Shown piece by piece: positions 9,176 to 17,233 of a stretch of DNA of 64,000 bases. The position numbers were made by a program, and so were the translations under genes. Numbering within the stretch: position 1 is the stretch's first letter; each line of letters starts with the position of its first letter. Under the pieces are notes generated by a model. That model ran no database searches. It had not been told where the DNA came from and saw nothing but the letters and a program-made list of their open reading frames with translations. The DNA comes from Treponema denticola (GTDB taxonomy: Bacteria; Spirochaetota; Spirochaetia; Treponematales; Treponemataceae): the NCBI RefSeq assembly GCF_024400535.1, contig NZ_CP038800.1, positions 124,001 to 188,000 on the forward strand. Reading direction: 5' to 3'.

Positions 9176-10237
9176 ATGTTTTTAGATGCACACAAAAAAC
9201 GAATTAAGGCAGAATACCTTTTGGAAACGCTGGAAAAAGTCATCAACACACCCAGCCCTGTCGGATTTTACGAGTTGGGGAATCCCGTTTTAAAGGAATA
9301 CGCCGACAGTTTGGGATTCAAAAGTTTTGAAGACGAGCGGCATTGCTTTTACATTGAAGCAGAAGGAGAAGATAACAGCCGCACGGTTTTGGTAGGATCA
9401 CATATGGACACATTAGGCTATTTGGTTCGCTGTATAAACGAAGACGGCTCGCTTTCACTAAAAGAATTAGGAGGCTTAAACCATCACAGTTTGGAGCACA
9501 GTAAATGCTATTTGTTTACCCGCGATATGAAAAAATACACAGGCTACATCGCTTTACAACACCATTCGGTTCATGTTTTTGATGATGCCAAGGATATGCC
9601 CCGTACTGATGTTAATATGCGTTTTTTGTTGGACGAAGAAGTAGATTCAAAAGAGTCTGTTGAAGAATTAGGAATTTCAGTTGGAGATTGGATTGCTCCC
9701 GAGCCCTATTTTGAAGTCATGCCTAACGGCAGAATAAGATCGCGTTTTTTAGATAATAAGGCGGCTGTTGCAGCCTCCCTTTCAGTTTTAGAATACTTAA
9801 AAACTACCGGTAAAAAACCAAAATACAGAACTCTTTTTGCTTTCCCTTATTACGAAGAAGTAAACGCCGGAGGCTCCTATGTTCCGCCTGAAGTTAGAGA
9901 ATACGCCGCAATTGATATAGGCGTGATTGGTCCCGATAACAGCGGTACTGAAAGAAGTGTTTCCATTGTGGCAGGAGACCGACTGTTCAACTACGACAGA
10001 GCTTTAACAACCGAGCTGATTAAAATGGCAAAGGAGATAGACATTCCGTATTCAGTTGAACTTTACCACCGCTATAGCACGGATGGAATGTGCGCCTTTA
10101 TACACGGCAATAACTTAAAACATGCCGCTTTCGGTATGACGGTTTATACTTCGCACGGTATTGAAAGAACCTTTTTTGAATCTATTTATAACACTGCAGA
10201 GTTATGCCTTTCATATGTTTTAAGAGAGGGGAAATAA
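9176..10237 (+). CDS. M42-family metallo-aminopeptidase
   Basis: A 353-residue cytosolic peptidase of the M42 (glutamyl aminopeptidase/tetrahedral TET) family. The metal and catalytic residues are recognisable: GSHMDT (His and Asp), FLDNKAA (Asp), YYEEVNAGG (two Glu), AIDIGVIGPD (Asp) and the late TSHGIERT (His). The start is taken at 9176, which has AGGAGA five bases upstream, rather than at an in-frame ATG inside dppF. As the last gene of the peptide-import operon it would cut imported peptides to amino acids. An intrinsic terminator follows. Confidence 0.9.
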   Translation: MFLDAHKKRIKAEYLLETLEKVINTPSPVGFYELGNPVLKEYADSLGFKSFEDERHCFYIEAEGEDNSRTVLVGSHMDTLGYLVRCINEDGSLSLKELGGLNHHSLEHSKCYLFTRDMKKYTGYIALQHHSVHVFDDAKDMPRTDVNMRFLLDEEVDSKESVEELGISVGDWIAPEPYFEVMPNGRIRSRFLDNKAAVAASLSVLEYLKTTGKKPKYRTLFAFPYYEEVNAGGSYVPPEVREYAAIDIGVIGPDNSGTERSVSIVAGDRLFNYDRALTTELIKMAKEIDIPYSVELYHRYSTDGMCAFIHGNNLKHAAFGMTVYTSHGIERTFFESIYNTAELCLSYVLREGK

Positions 10238-10251
10238 ATTAAAAAGGAATA

Positions 10252-10285
10252 AAAAGTGCCGTCAAATTAGACGGCACTTTTTTTT
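10252..10285 (+). terminator. Rho-independent terminator of the peptide operon
   Basis: An 8-bp stem GTGCCGTC / GACGGCAC (10256-10263 and 10270-10277) with a six-base loop is flanked by an A-run and a T-run of eight. It lies 15 bases after the M42 gene, and the A-run makes it usable from the convergent side too. Confidence 0.9.
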
Positions 10286-10305
10286 GTATTCTACTTTTAA
10301 TTGCT

Positions 10306-11439
10306 TTATTTACCCAAAACACTCAAAGCGATTTTATCGTCAGGATTTATTTCTAAAACGGTTCTAAAAAAGGCTTCGGCTTCTTCTTGTTTTCCCTGTT
10401 TTAGGGCGAGGGTGCCGAGATTGGAAATAATTTTTATATTCTCGGAATCTAAACTCAGGGCATTTATAAGGTATTTTTCAGCTTCACCAAAAAGTTTTAA
10501 CTCCATCAAACAAATTGCAAGCTCATTGTAAACATTGCAAAGAGGTTCTTTGTCTGAAATTTCGGAATTTTCTAAAAGTTCAATAGCTTTTAAAAAAGAA
10601 GATCGGGCATCTTCCCACCGGCCCATTCGTCTTAAAGCCCAGCCCAACAAAAACCAAGCATTCCAAACCTTGGGATTTTTTCTCAAAAAAAGCTTTATAC
10701 TTTCGGCAGCTTTTTCTTCTTCGCCTAAATCAATATATTTATGGGCTTTTTGGAAAAGCTCATCGTCCAGAGATTGCTCCGAAATAGTTTTAAGCATCTC
10801 GGAAGCCTTAGCTTTTCGGAATTCGGCTGTTTCTGAAGAGTCATTTTCTATTTCCAAATATGTTTTTAAAAGAGATTTGGCTTTTATATAATTTTTCTGC
10901 TTTATAAAAAAATATGCAGCATTAAAAAAAGCGGCCGGCAAAGGAGGCTCAAAAAGTATCAGCTCTGAATAAAGCTCTTCGGCTCTTTTATTAAAGCTCA
11001 AAGCATCATCAAAAAGCTCTCTCATCTCACAGAATTGAGCACGCTCCTCCATCAAAAGAGCAAGATTTAATTTGGTTATACCGTCATCGGGATTTAAGCC
11101 TTCAAGAGAAAGTAAAATCTCTTCAGCCATATCAAAATCATTATTTTTGATTTTGATGATTGCAGCCTGAGTCATTTCTTTACGGATATCGGGACGGAGC
11201 AAATTAAATATTTTTCGATAATATGCAATATTGGGATTTTCCCGGTCATACGCAAAAACGGTAAGCATTCCGGCCAAAATCATTTCCGGTTCCATATCTT
11301 CGGCCTTAAAATCTTCTTTTTGATTAGGTTCGGATAATTGAATAGGAAGAGGAATAGAAGACTCAAGATGTTCAAAAATCTTACCGGCTTGTTCAGCCGA
11401 TATTTGTACATATAAAAGCGAATCGATAGGATTTTGCAT
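10306..11439 (-). CDS. Tetratricopeptide-repeat protein
   Basis: A 377-residue helical protein without signal peptide or membrane segment. Degenerate TPR units run from about residue 80 to the end. The clearest are near residues 250-285 (WNAWFLLGWALRRMGRWEDA), 296-325 (NVYNELAICLMELKLFGEAE) and 330-360 (KIISNLGTLALKQGKQEEAE). TPRs mediate protein-protein contacts; no enzymatic domain is visible. It lies 45 bases after the PilZ gene and is probably in the same transcript. Confidence 0.85.
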   Translation of the reverse strand: MQNPIDSLLYVQISAEQAGKIFEHLESSIPLPIQLSEPNQKEDFKAEDMEPEMILAGMLTVFAYDRENPNIAYYRKIFNLLRPDIRKEMTQAAIIKIKNNDFDMAEEILLSLEGLNPDDGITKLNLALLMEERAQFCEMRELFDDALSFNKRAEELYSELILFEPPLPAAFFNAAYFFIKQKNYIKAKSLLKTYLEIENDSSETAEFRKAKASEMLKTISEQSLDDELFQKAHKYIDLGEEEKAAESIKLFLRKNPKVWNAWFLLGWALRRMGRWEDARSSFLKAIELLENSEISDKEPLCNVYNELAICLMELKLFGEAEKYLINALSLDSENIKIISNLGTLALKQGKQEEAEAFFRTVLEINPDDKIALSVLGK

Positions 11440-11483
11440 TTTTTCTCCTAAATATGGTAATTTGAAATTTCAGCAGGTCATTA

Positions 11484-12428
11484 TTAAGGAATTTGTTCCG
11501 GAGCCAAATCAGCAGGGGGCGGTGTTAGAGGAGGCGTATTGCTACTGATAGGAGACGAAACAGGCTCAAAAGATGTAGGAGGAGCCACATCTTCCAAAAA
11601 GTCATCTCCAAAACCATCCGAAGCCGGTTTACGCATAACCGAAAAATACTTATTTAAGTACATCTTATACATCATTGGAATACTCTTCGGATAATACTGA
11701 ACTGCAAGAGCAACCAAGTCTTTCCTGCCTTCAACAGGTTCTGTCCTTATAGCTCTTCCCTTTATTCCGAAAACAGACTGCGGGTCATCAAAAGCAAAGC
11801 GGAGAATTATTTCTTTATTCATTAAAAAGTTAGCAATACCGACAAGAAGAATTTTAGCCCCCGGAAAAGAGAGGTCCCTAATAAGACAGCGCCTGGGAAC
11901 GGCATCAATATACACAACCGTTCCTTTTTCTACAAGACCTATTTTTCTGCTTATTTCAGGAGTGATAACAATTCTCTCATTTTGACGTTTTTGTGAATTG
12001 ATATTAGCTTCAAGTAAGATACCTAATTTTTCTATTAAATCATCCGGAGCTCTTTGGGTATATTCGAAAGTTATTAATACAAGATCTTGGTCCCCGGCCT
12101 CATAAGAAGAAATACCGACCAATTTAGCTGCAACAAAAAAAGAAAGAGAATCTTTTCCTTCAGCATCAAAAAAAGCAAATCTTATATTTACGGATGTTAT
12201 ACCGCTCCTCAATCTGTCTAGGAAACCGCTTTTTTTGCCGCAAATTATTTTAGCCTTTGTCATAGAAGCCGAATTGATAATGCATGGCCACTGTCCGCCG
12301 GAACAACGTACAAAAACCTGCTTCGGCTCAAAATTAAGGGTAGAAACGACTTCTTTTGAGAAAGTTACATCAATATTTTTATATAGATTGTAATATCTGT
12401 TTATCTGCTGACTTACTGCAAAGGCCAT
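11484..12428 (-). CDS. PilZ-domain cyclic-di-GMP receptor
   Basis: About 314 residues. The N-terminal half (AFAVSQQINRYYNLYKNIDVTF) resembles the PilZN/YcgR-N-like domain of spirochaete PilZ proteins. The C-terminal half carries the PilZ c-di-GMP signature: RCLIR (RxxxR) followed directly by DLSFPG (DxSxxG). The tail is Pro/Ser-rich. The ATG at 12428 is preferred; the longer frame would begin inside the SRP RNA. In T. denticola a PilZ protein (TDE0214) controls motility, biofilm and virulence; this may be its orthologue, which was not checked. It is probably co-transcribed with the TPR gene downstream. Confidence 0.85.
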   Translation of the reverse strand: MAFAVSQQINRYYNLYKNIDVTFSKEVVSTLNFEPKQVFVRCSGGQWPCIINSASMTKAKIICGKKSGFLDRLRSGITSVNIRFAFFDAEGKDSLSFFVAAKLVGISSYEAGDQDLVLITFEYTQRAPDDLIEKLGILLEANINSQKRQNERIVITPEISRKIGLVEKGTVVYIDAVPRRCLIRDLSFPGAKILLVGIANFLMNKEIILRFAFDDPQSVFGIKGRAIRTEPVEGRKDLVALAVQYYPKSIPMMYKMYLNKYFSVMRKPASDGFGDDFLEDVAPPTSFEPVSSPISSNTPPLTPPPADLAPEQIP

Positions 12429-12483
12429 AGGTATATGATAATAGTTATTTGCTAAAAGGTCAATAAGGCTTAAAATAAAAAAA

Positions 12484-12577
12484 CCCGGGAACACTACGGC
12501 ACAAAAAGAATTAATCTACCGCTGCTTCCTTCCGGATCTGACGGGGTTTGAAAAACCTTTTTTGCATAGGCCCCGGG
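12484..12577 (-). ncRNA. ffs: Signal recognition particle RNA (4.5S type)
   Basis: The minus strand carries the near-invariant SRP domain IV core (GTCAGATCCGGAAGGAAGCA, ending about 12520) with its GGAA tetraloop region. The ends are closed by CCCGGG at 12572-12577 pairing with CCCGGG at 12484-12489, giving a small bacterial SRP RNA of about 94 bases. A T-rich run on the minus strand just after it (12470-12483) makes the terminal helix look like a terminator. The RNA scaffolds Ffh for membrane-protein targeting. It follows the tRNA-Ser(GGA) gene by one base and is probably processed from the same transcript. Confidence 0.93.
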
Positions 12578-12578
12578 A

Positions 12579-12665
12579 CGGAGAGAGAGGGATTCGAACC
12601 CTCGGTACCATCTCTGGCACACACGACTTCCAATCGTGTACCTTCGACCACTCGGACATCTCTCC
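12579..12665 (-). tRNA. tRNA-Ser (anticodon GGA)
   Basis: It has a seven-base acceptor GGAGAGA, a T-arm with GGTTCGAATCC-type loop, a long variable arm typical of serine tRNAs, and an anticodon loop TTGGAAG, reading UCC/UCU. The discriminator is G, as in other Ser tRNAs. No CCA is encoded. Confidence 0.95.
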
Positions 12666-12711
12666 AAAATAAGGAATGCGTTTACAGTAAAATCTTTTCT
12701 CCGTTATAAAA

Positions 12712-12796
12712 CGGAGAGAGGGGGATTCGAACCCCCGGTACCTTGCGGTACAACGGTTTTCGAGACCGCCCGATTCGACCGCTCTCGCATCTCTCC
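12712..12796 (-). tRNA. tRNA-Ser (anticodon CGA)
   Basis: Acceptor GGAGAGA, five-G T-stem, long variable arm (TTGTACCGCAAGGTACC hairpin) and anticodon loop TCTCGAA, reading UCG. The discriminator base is G. Confidence 0.95.
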
Positions 12797-12837
12797 AAAA
12801 ATAAAAAAGCCGGTTGAAATCTTCAGCCGGCTATTAA

Positions 12838-12911
12838 CGAGGCTAGGCGGGTTCGAACTGCCGACCTTCAGATCCGCAATCTGACGCTCTATCCAGCTGA
12901 GCTATAGCCTC
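12838..12911 (-). tRNA. tRNA-Arg (anticodon GCG)
   Basis: Class I tRNA of 74 bases: acceptor GAGGCTA, D-arm GCTCAGCTGGATAGAGC, anticodon loop TTGCGGA and T-loop GTTCGAA. Anticodon GCG reads CGC and possibly CGU. A GCG rather than an inosine-type ACG arginine tRNA is a little unusual. Confidence 0.93.
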
Positions 12912-12921
12912 AAAAACTATT

Positions 12922-13008
12922 CGGAGTAGGGGGGATTCGAACCCCCGGTACCCGTAAGGGTACAACTCCTTAGCAGGGAGCCCGATTCGACCGCTCTCGC
13001 ACCACTCC
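12922..13008 (-). tRNA. tRNA-Ser (anticodon GCT)
   Basis: Acceptor GGAGTGG with one G-U pair, anticodon loop CTGCTAA (reads AGC/AGU), long variable arm with a GTACCCTTACGGGTAC hairpin, five-G T-stem and discriminator G. Confidence 0.95.
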
Positions 13009-13034
13009 AGAGTTCGTACAATCACAAACAATAG

Positions 13035-13119
13035 CGGAGCGAGAGGGATTCGAACCCCCGGTACCTCTCAGCACAACGGTTTTCAAGACCGCCGCCTTCA
13101 ACCGCTCGGCCATCGCTCC
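13035..13119 (-). tRNA. tRNA-Ser (anticodon TGA)
   Basis: Acceptor GGAGCGA, anticodon loop TCTTGAA (reads UCA and by wobble other UCN), long variable arm, T-stem with one G-U pair and discriminator G. It is first in the tRNA transcript, 15 bases after a promoter. Confidence 0.95.
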
Positions 13120-13133
13120 AAAATGTAGGGTTC

Positions 13134-13163
13134 ATATTACCCTAAAAACAGGGTTTTTGTCAA
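13134..13163 (-). promoter_or_regulatory. Promoter of the tRNA-Ser/Arg-SRP RNA transcript
   Basis: On the minus strand TTGACA (13158-13163) and TAATAT (13134-13139) are 18 bases apart, placing the start of transcription only a few bases before the first tRNA. No other strong promoter is seen between the five tRNAs and the SRP RNA. Confidence 0.65.
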
Positions 13164-13264
13164 TAGGTTTATGACAACGGGATCACTCTTTTTTAGATAA
13201 TCCTTCCTTTCACAGTGCATTTATATCAGTTACATATTTATCTATATAATTAAAACAAATTAAA

Positions 13265-13280
13265 TGTTTCACGTGAAACA
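13265..13280. promoter_or_regulatory. parS: parS centromere site (ParB binding)
   Basis: A perfect 16-bp palindrome TGTTTCACGTGAAACA, identical to the canonical bacterial parS consensus. It lies in the gap between the divergent tRNA array and methyltransferase gene. A second identical copy is at 15130-15145. ParB spreads from such sites, which usually lie near the replication origin. Confidence 0.93.
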
Positions 13281-13336
13281 TTTTGCAGTCTTGTATCACA
13301 TAGGGCTTTATGATAAAATATTGCCGGAGCATTTTT

Positions 13337-14554
13337 ATGAATACAGTATCAACAGAAAAAGCAGCGGAACTTTGTATTGAGCATAATATTATTTCAGGCT
13401 TTTTTTCAAAGCCAGTAAAAAAAGATTCACAGATTCAAAAAATAAAATTGAGAAAAATAATATTAAAAAATCAAGAACAATATCAACTTGAAATCTTTGA
13501 AGATGCAAAGGTTTCTCATAAAAATCTTTTACCTCAAAATTTGCAAAAAGAACTCGAGAGTCTTTTTTTTGGATTTAAGATTGCAGAATTTAACTCTTCA
13601 AATAATCAACTTATTTTCTTACAGAACAATAAAGGGAGCATTCATTTTAAGACAAACAAGATAAAAAAAGAAAAACTTTTAAGTAAAGGGAATGCATCGA
13701 TAAACGAAAGTTTTGAACACAATAAGCAAAAAGAATATATTTTAAACTCTTCCGATATGCCGCTCTTTTTAAAAAAACTTAACTTTTTTACCGATGACGG
13801 AAAGATTATTCAAAGCAAATACCATAAATTCCGGCAGATAAATAAATATCTGGAATTTATAAAATCCGTTTTACCTGAACTAAAAGATATTTTAAAGGAA
13901 AAAAAAGAGCTGCAAATTGTGGATTTCGGCTGTGGGAAGGCCTATTTAAGTTTTGCCCTTTACTATTATTTAACTGAAATTGAAAAATTGCCCGTTAGAA
14001 TATGCGGCTTGGATCTAAAAGAAGATGTAATAGATTTTTGTAATAAATTAAGCCGGGAATGCCGTTTTGACAATCTTATCTTTGAAGTCGGAGATATAGG
14101 CCGATTTAAGTTTAATGCGCCGCCGGATATGGTAATAAGCCTCCATGCCTGCGATACGGCAACGGATTTGGCTATAGCCAAGGCTGTCAAAAGCAATGCA
14201 AAAATAATATTCGCAGTTCCCTGCTGCCAACACGAGCTTAATACTCAAATTCGTAAAAACAGAAATAAGGTTATAAAGCCGTTATCTCCGATGCTTGATT
14301 ACGGTATTATTACAGAAAAATTTGCTTCCTTGCTTACTGATACAATTAGAGGAAAACTACTGGAATCAGAAGGGTATAGGGTAAGCGTTGAGGAATTTAT
14401 CGAAACGGAACATACGCCTAAAAACATCTTAATCAAGGCTATAAAGCTTAATAATAAGGCAAAAAGTAAAACAGCGCTTATTGAAAAAGCCAAAGAAGAT
14501 TTTAAAGAGATAAAACAAGCCTTTTTAATTGAACCTTGTTTGGAAAACTTTTAA
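13337..14554 (+). CDS. Class I SAM-dependent methyltransferase (Methyltransf_32-like)
   Basis: About 405 residues. The C-terminal half holds a Rossmann methyltransferase: motif I VDFGCGKAYLSFAL, acidic end of strand 2 ICGLDLKEDV, then VGDIG, and the motif SLHACDTATDLAIAKA followed by FAVPCCQHEL. The HACDTATD/VPCCQHE pair is typical of the PF13679 group (METTL25/GSTCD-like), whose substrate is generally unknown. The N-terminal 150 residues are Lys-rich with no recognised fold. The start at 13337 has GGAG seven bases upstream; an in-frame ATG at 13310 is less favoured. A parS site lies 57 bases before the start. Confidence 0.8.
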   Translation: MNTVSTEKAAELCIEHNIISGFFSKPVKKDSQIQKIKLRKIILKNQEQYQLEIFEDAKVSHKNLLPQNLQKELESLFFGFKIAEFNSSNNQLIFLQNNKGSIHFKTNKIKKEKLLSKGNASINESFEHNKQKEYILNSSDMPLFLKKLNFFTDDGKIIQSKYHKFRQINKYLEFIKSVLPELKDILKEKKELQIVDFGCGKAYLSFALYYYLTEIEKLPVRICGLDLKEDVIDFCNKLSRECRFDNLIFEVGDIGRFKFNAPPDMVISLHACDTATDLAIAKAVKSNAKIIFAVPCCQHELNTQIRKNRNKVIKPLSPMLDYGIITEKFASLLTDTIRGKLLESEGYRVSVEEFIETEHTPKNILIKAIKLNNKAKSKTALIEKAKEDFKEIKQAFLIEPCLENF

Positions 14555-14578
14555 ATGAAAACTAAGACAGAGGTATTT

Positions 14579-15097
14579 ATGGTATACGAAAATTTTGACA
14601 GCCCAATAGGAACGATACTTATTATTGCTGACAACTCCGGTCTAAAAGAGTTAAGATTTATAAAAAGAGATTCCTTTATAAATCAGCCTGAAAGAACTCA
14701 GAATAATTTTACAAAGGCAGAAGAAATATGCAAACAGACCAAAGAAGAATTACAAAAATACTTTGAAGGAAGTTTAAAACAATTTACGGTACAGCTTTCT
14801 CCTGAAGGTACAGACTTCCAAAAATCCGTGTGGAAAGAGCTTTGTAAAATTCCCTATGGAAAAACTCGATCCTATAAACAGATAGCAGAAAATTTAAACA
14901 ATCCCAAATCTTGCCGTGCCGTAGGAAATGCAAACGGAAAAAACCCTATCCCGATTATAATTCCATGTCATAGGGTAATCTGCACAGGCGGAAAATTAGG
15001 CGGTTTTTCCGCAGGTTTAGATCGCAAAAGATTTCTTTTAAGTCTTGAGCAAAAAGAGTGCCAAATCGAATTAATTCCTCTTGTGGATAACTTGTGA
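14579..15097 (+). CDS. ogt: Methylated-DNA--protein-cysteine methyltransferase
   Basis: A 172-residue DNA repair protein that transfers O6-alkyl groups from guanine to its own cysteine. The active site IPCHRVI is present with the following GGFSAG and KRFLLSLE elements. The DNA-binding helix-turn-helix with the Arg finger is SCRAVGNANGKNP, and FQKSVWKELCKIPYGKTRSY precedes it. The start at 14579 has AGAGG upstream; an in-frame ATG directly after the preceding stop is less likely. It follows the methyltransferase gene by 24 bases, and its last codons overlap a DnaA box. Confidence 0.92.
   Translation: MVYENFDSPIGTILIIADNSGLKELRFIKRDSFINQPERTQNNFTKAEEICKQTKEELQKYFEGSLKQFTVQLSPEGTDFQKSVWKELCKIPYGKTRSYKQIAENLNNPKSCRAVGNANGKNPIPIIIPCHRVICTGGKLGGFSAGLDRKRFLLSLEQKECQIELIPLVDNL
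15082..15090 (-). promoter_or_regulatory. DnaA box
   Basis: TGTGGATAA on the plus strand is a perfect TTATCCACA box on the minus strand. It overlaps the last codons of ogt and is 40 bases from a parS site. Confidence 0.5.
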
Positions 15098-15129
15098 TAA
15101 ACTTAGCTTAAAATTAAGCATAAAAGCAA

Positions 15130-15145
15130 TGTTTCACGTGAAACA
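15130..15145. promoter_or_regulatory. parS: parS centromere site, second copy
   Basis: Perfect palindrome TGTTTCACGTGAAACA, the same as the copy at 13265-13280, 1.85 kb away. It sits in the AT-rich convergent gap between ogt and the DUF721 gene, between two perfect DnaA boxes. Confidence 0.93.
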
Positions 15146-15286
15146 TTTTAAATTGCAAGATAAGTAAAAATAAGCCTAAAACAGCCTTTTTGATGGACTT
15201 TTTAGAGTTTTATTACCTTTTTTCGTACTTTTTCCAAAAAAAGATATCGATATAAAAAGATTTTATAAAATTCTCCAATTTTTACT

Positions 15287-15295
15287 TGTGGATAA
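15287..15295 (-). promoter_or_regulatory. DnaA box
   Basis: A second perfect TTATCCACA (minus strand) in the same 240-base gap between ogt and DUF721. The gap is very AT-rich and holds no gene. A single nonamer can arise by chance; the pair in one gap is more suggestive. Confidence 0.5.
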
Positions 15296-15335
15296 CTTGT
15301 TTATTAAATTTGAATAACTGTGAATATGTTGCCTT

Positions 15336-15824
15336 TCACTTATTCTTTTTTAATATGGATTTTTTTAGGGATTTTAAAGCTTTCGCTAATTCGGGAGGAA
15401 GAGGTTTATCGGGTTCTTCAGTTGTTTTTGGATTATCTTCTTCAATATCTATATTTAAGTTCTGATTAAGATTTTCAGATACATCAGAATTTCTCTTTAG
15501 TTCAAATTCGGGCTCAACAAAAATCGAAATATTTTTTACCTCCAACGCCGGATAAAATTTTTTAAAATTATATATGATTTTTTTCTTCCTCATTAAAAGC
15601 TGCTGACTCCAGCCTGTATGTTCGGTTTTTATGATTGCCGTTTCATTTTTTATATCATAAAGCTCGCAATATGCAGCCAGTTTTTTATCGCCTATAACTC
15701 TTTCCCAACCTTCAAAGACAGATAGAACTTGCTCGTTATTTAGGTTCGAGGAAATTTCCGCCATTTCATTAAATTTCTGAGAAAAATTATCTACTATTTC
15801 TTTTGATGTTTTAAAAAGTTTCAT
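15336..15824 (-). CDS. DUF721-family protein (DciA-like)
   Basis: A 162-residue cytoplasmic protein with the DUF721 core: VFEGWERVIGDKKLAAYCEL, AIIKTEHTGWSQQLLMRKKKII, and the LEVKNISIFVEP strand, then a charged tail. DUF721 proteins with this nucleic-acid-binding fold include DciA, the loader of the replicative helicase in most bacteria that lack DnaC. In treponemes a DUF721 gene usually follows dnaN-recF; here recF lies 7.8 kb away with an accessory island between them. It starts six bases from the end of the next upstream gene. Confidence 0.75.
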   Translation of the reverse strand: MKLFKTSKEIVDNFSQKFNEMAEISSNLNNEQVLSVFEGWERVIGDKKLAAYCELYDIKNETAIIKTEHTGWSQQLLMRKKKIIYNFKKFYPALEVKNISIFVEPEFELKRNSDVSENLNQNLNIDIEEDNPKTTEEPDKPLPPELAKALKSLKKSILKKNK

Positions 15825-15829
15825 ATTTT

Positions 15830-16636
15830 TTACTCATAAAGATTTTCTACGGCATTTTCGATAAACTTGAATCCTTTGGCCTTCCAGTCAGGAGCTTCAT
15901 CTATATGTTTAAAAGCCTTTTCGATATCGGCAGTAAAACCTGTATGGGAGCTTATGAGCATTTCACATTTTTTTTGAAGAGCTATTTCTTTTAGTTTAAA
16001 TAGAGAGCGTATATTTTGTGCCGTATCAATGTTCCATAGGTCATACATACTGTAGCCGCCCTCACTGTTCATTATAAGGCAATCTCCGGAAAAAATGATT
16101 TTATCGTTCAAGATATAAGCAAGATGTCCAAGGGTGTGGCCTGGAGTAAGAACGGCTTCTATGCTGTTTTCATCCAAATTAACGGTTTCTCTGTCTTCAA
16201 GGCAGGTATAATCTTTAAAGATTTTGATAGGGGTTTTTAGGTTAAAAAAGAGCACTTTTTTGCGGAAATAAATCGATTTAAGATATTTTTCTTCTTCTTT
16301 TCCCAAAAAGATTTTTGCATTCGGGAAAATATTATTACATCTTCCGTCAATACCGCCCGCATGATCCAAATCCAAGTGGGTTAAAAAAAGGTATTTTACA
16401 TCGTTTCTGTCTATATCCAGCTCTTTTAAGCCATTTATCAGATTTTCACTGTTTTTATAGCCCGAATCTATTGCTATATAGTAGTTTTTTGTTTTGATTA
16501 AAAAGACATTTACATCCTTATCCCTTATACAAAAAACACCTTCTGTGATCTTACCTGTAGGTATGGGATTCAGCATATTTTTGCCTTTTGTAATTTTAGG
16601 TTTTACCGTAGTTCCAAAAAATTCGATTAAATTCAT
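15830..16636 (-). CDS. Metallo-beta-lactamase-fold hydrolase
   Basis: A 268-residue cytoplasmic enzyme of the MBL superfamily. The metal motif is THLDLDHAGG, in which the usual third-position His of HxHxDH is Asp. The other ligands are TPGHTLGHLAYIL (His), FSGDCLI (Asp) and SSHTGF (His). This pattern matches glyoxalase II-like and other hydrolases of unknown substrate. The start at 16636 has a GAGGAAAG site. It is 36 bases beyond the end of the truncated PIN toxin gene. Confidence 0.82.
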   Translation of the reverse strand: MNLIEFFGTTVKPKITKGKNMLNPIPTGKITEGVFCIRDKDVNVFLIKTKNYYIAIDSGYKNSENLINGLKELDIDRNDVKYLFLTHLDLDHAGGIDGRCNNIFPNAKIFLGKEEEKYLKSIYFRKKVLFFNLKTPIKIFKDYTCLEDRETVNLDENSIEAVLTPGHTLGHLAYILNDKIIFSGDCLIMNSEGGYSMYDLWNIDTAQNIRSLFKLKEIALQKKCEMLISSHTGFTADIEKAFKHIDEAPDWKAKGFKFIENAVENLYE

Positions 16637-16671
16637 GTTTCTTTCCTCTATACAAATAATAAATCCTATTT

Positions 16672-16977
16672 TTAATTACAAACTTTTATATTCATTTTTT
16701 TACAAATCTCGGCTAAGGCAGTATCATTAGTAATTAATGTACCGTCATTTCTTCTAGTTAAAACCAAATAGTACATATCATAAATTGAATGATTATTTTT
16801 GATTCCTTCCGATAAAGATTCTTTCCATAAAGTCCTTGCATCGATGAAATCATCCACCATATCAAGCCCGTCTTGTACATATTGAATACAATCTTCATGT
16901 GTTATAAGTCCGGCTTTATAATACTTCCATAAAACATTTGTGATCTCTGCAACAAATAAATCAGGAGCTATAATCAC
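16672..16977 (-). pseudogene. VapC-type PIN toxin lacking its N-terminus
   Basis: The 101 residues correspond to the last three-quarters of a VapC PIN domain. VapCs normally begin with a short strand and the first catalytic Asp (V-x-D-A/T-S), followed about 30 residues later by IAPDLFVAE. Here the frame opens with a GTG at 16977 directly at IIAPDLFVAE, overlapping the antitoxin stop. The Glu (FVAEITN), the third acid (SIYDMYYLVL) and the fourth (ITNDTALAEI) remain, but the first Asp is gone. An in-frame deletion of about 30 codons is the simplest explanation, and the protein is probably catalytically dead. Confidence 0.7.
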
Positions 16978-17219
16978 CTGTCTCTATCCTCTCTGATAAG
17001 CTCTACAGGATTTACAGCTTTTATTTCATGCGAAACATCCCGGCTTTGAATCTTTTTTAGAATATTTTTCCGACGCAAAATATTTGATTCTTCTTGCCCC
17101 AAGGCTTTTTCAAGTAAAATAATGATTTGCTGTGCAATAGTTCTATTTTCACTCTTTGCGGCATAAGTAATTTTTCTATAAATATCTTCAGGACATTCTC
17201 TTACTTGCAATAGCGGCAT
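16974..17219 (-). CDS. FitA-like ribbon-helix-helix antitoxin
   Basis: About 81 residues. It starts MPLLQVRECPEDIYRKITYA, the typical N-terminal RHH DNA-binding segment of FitA/VapB-like antitoxins, followed by helices (QQIIILLEKALG) and a charged C-terminus ending ELIREDRDR that would neutralise the toxin. The ATG at 17219 is chosen over an in-frame TTG because GGAAG precedes it. Its own promoter and inverted repeat lie upstream. The gene looks intact although its toxin is truncated. Confidence 0.8.
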   Translation of the reverse strand: MPLLQVRECPEDIYRKITYAAKSENRTIAQQIIILLEKALGQEESNILRRKNILKKIQSRDVSHEIKAVNPVELIREDRDR

Positions 17220-17233
17220 ATCGAGCTTCCTTG

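Noticed and set aside
12428-12494. Longer N-terminus for the PilZ gene
   Set aside because: The first 22 codons lie in the SRP RNA terminal helix and terminator, and the PilZN-like domain begins at the ATG at 12428.
13265-15145. Transcription-factor operator or transposon ends
   Set aside because: The two 16-bp palindromes are identical to canonical parS and are not bounded by target duplications or a transposase.
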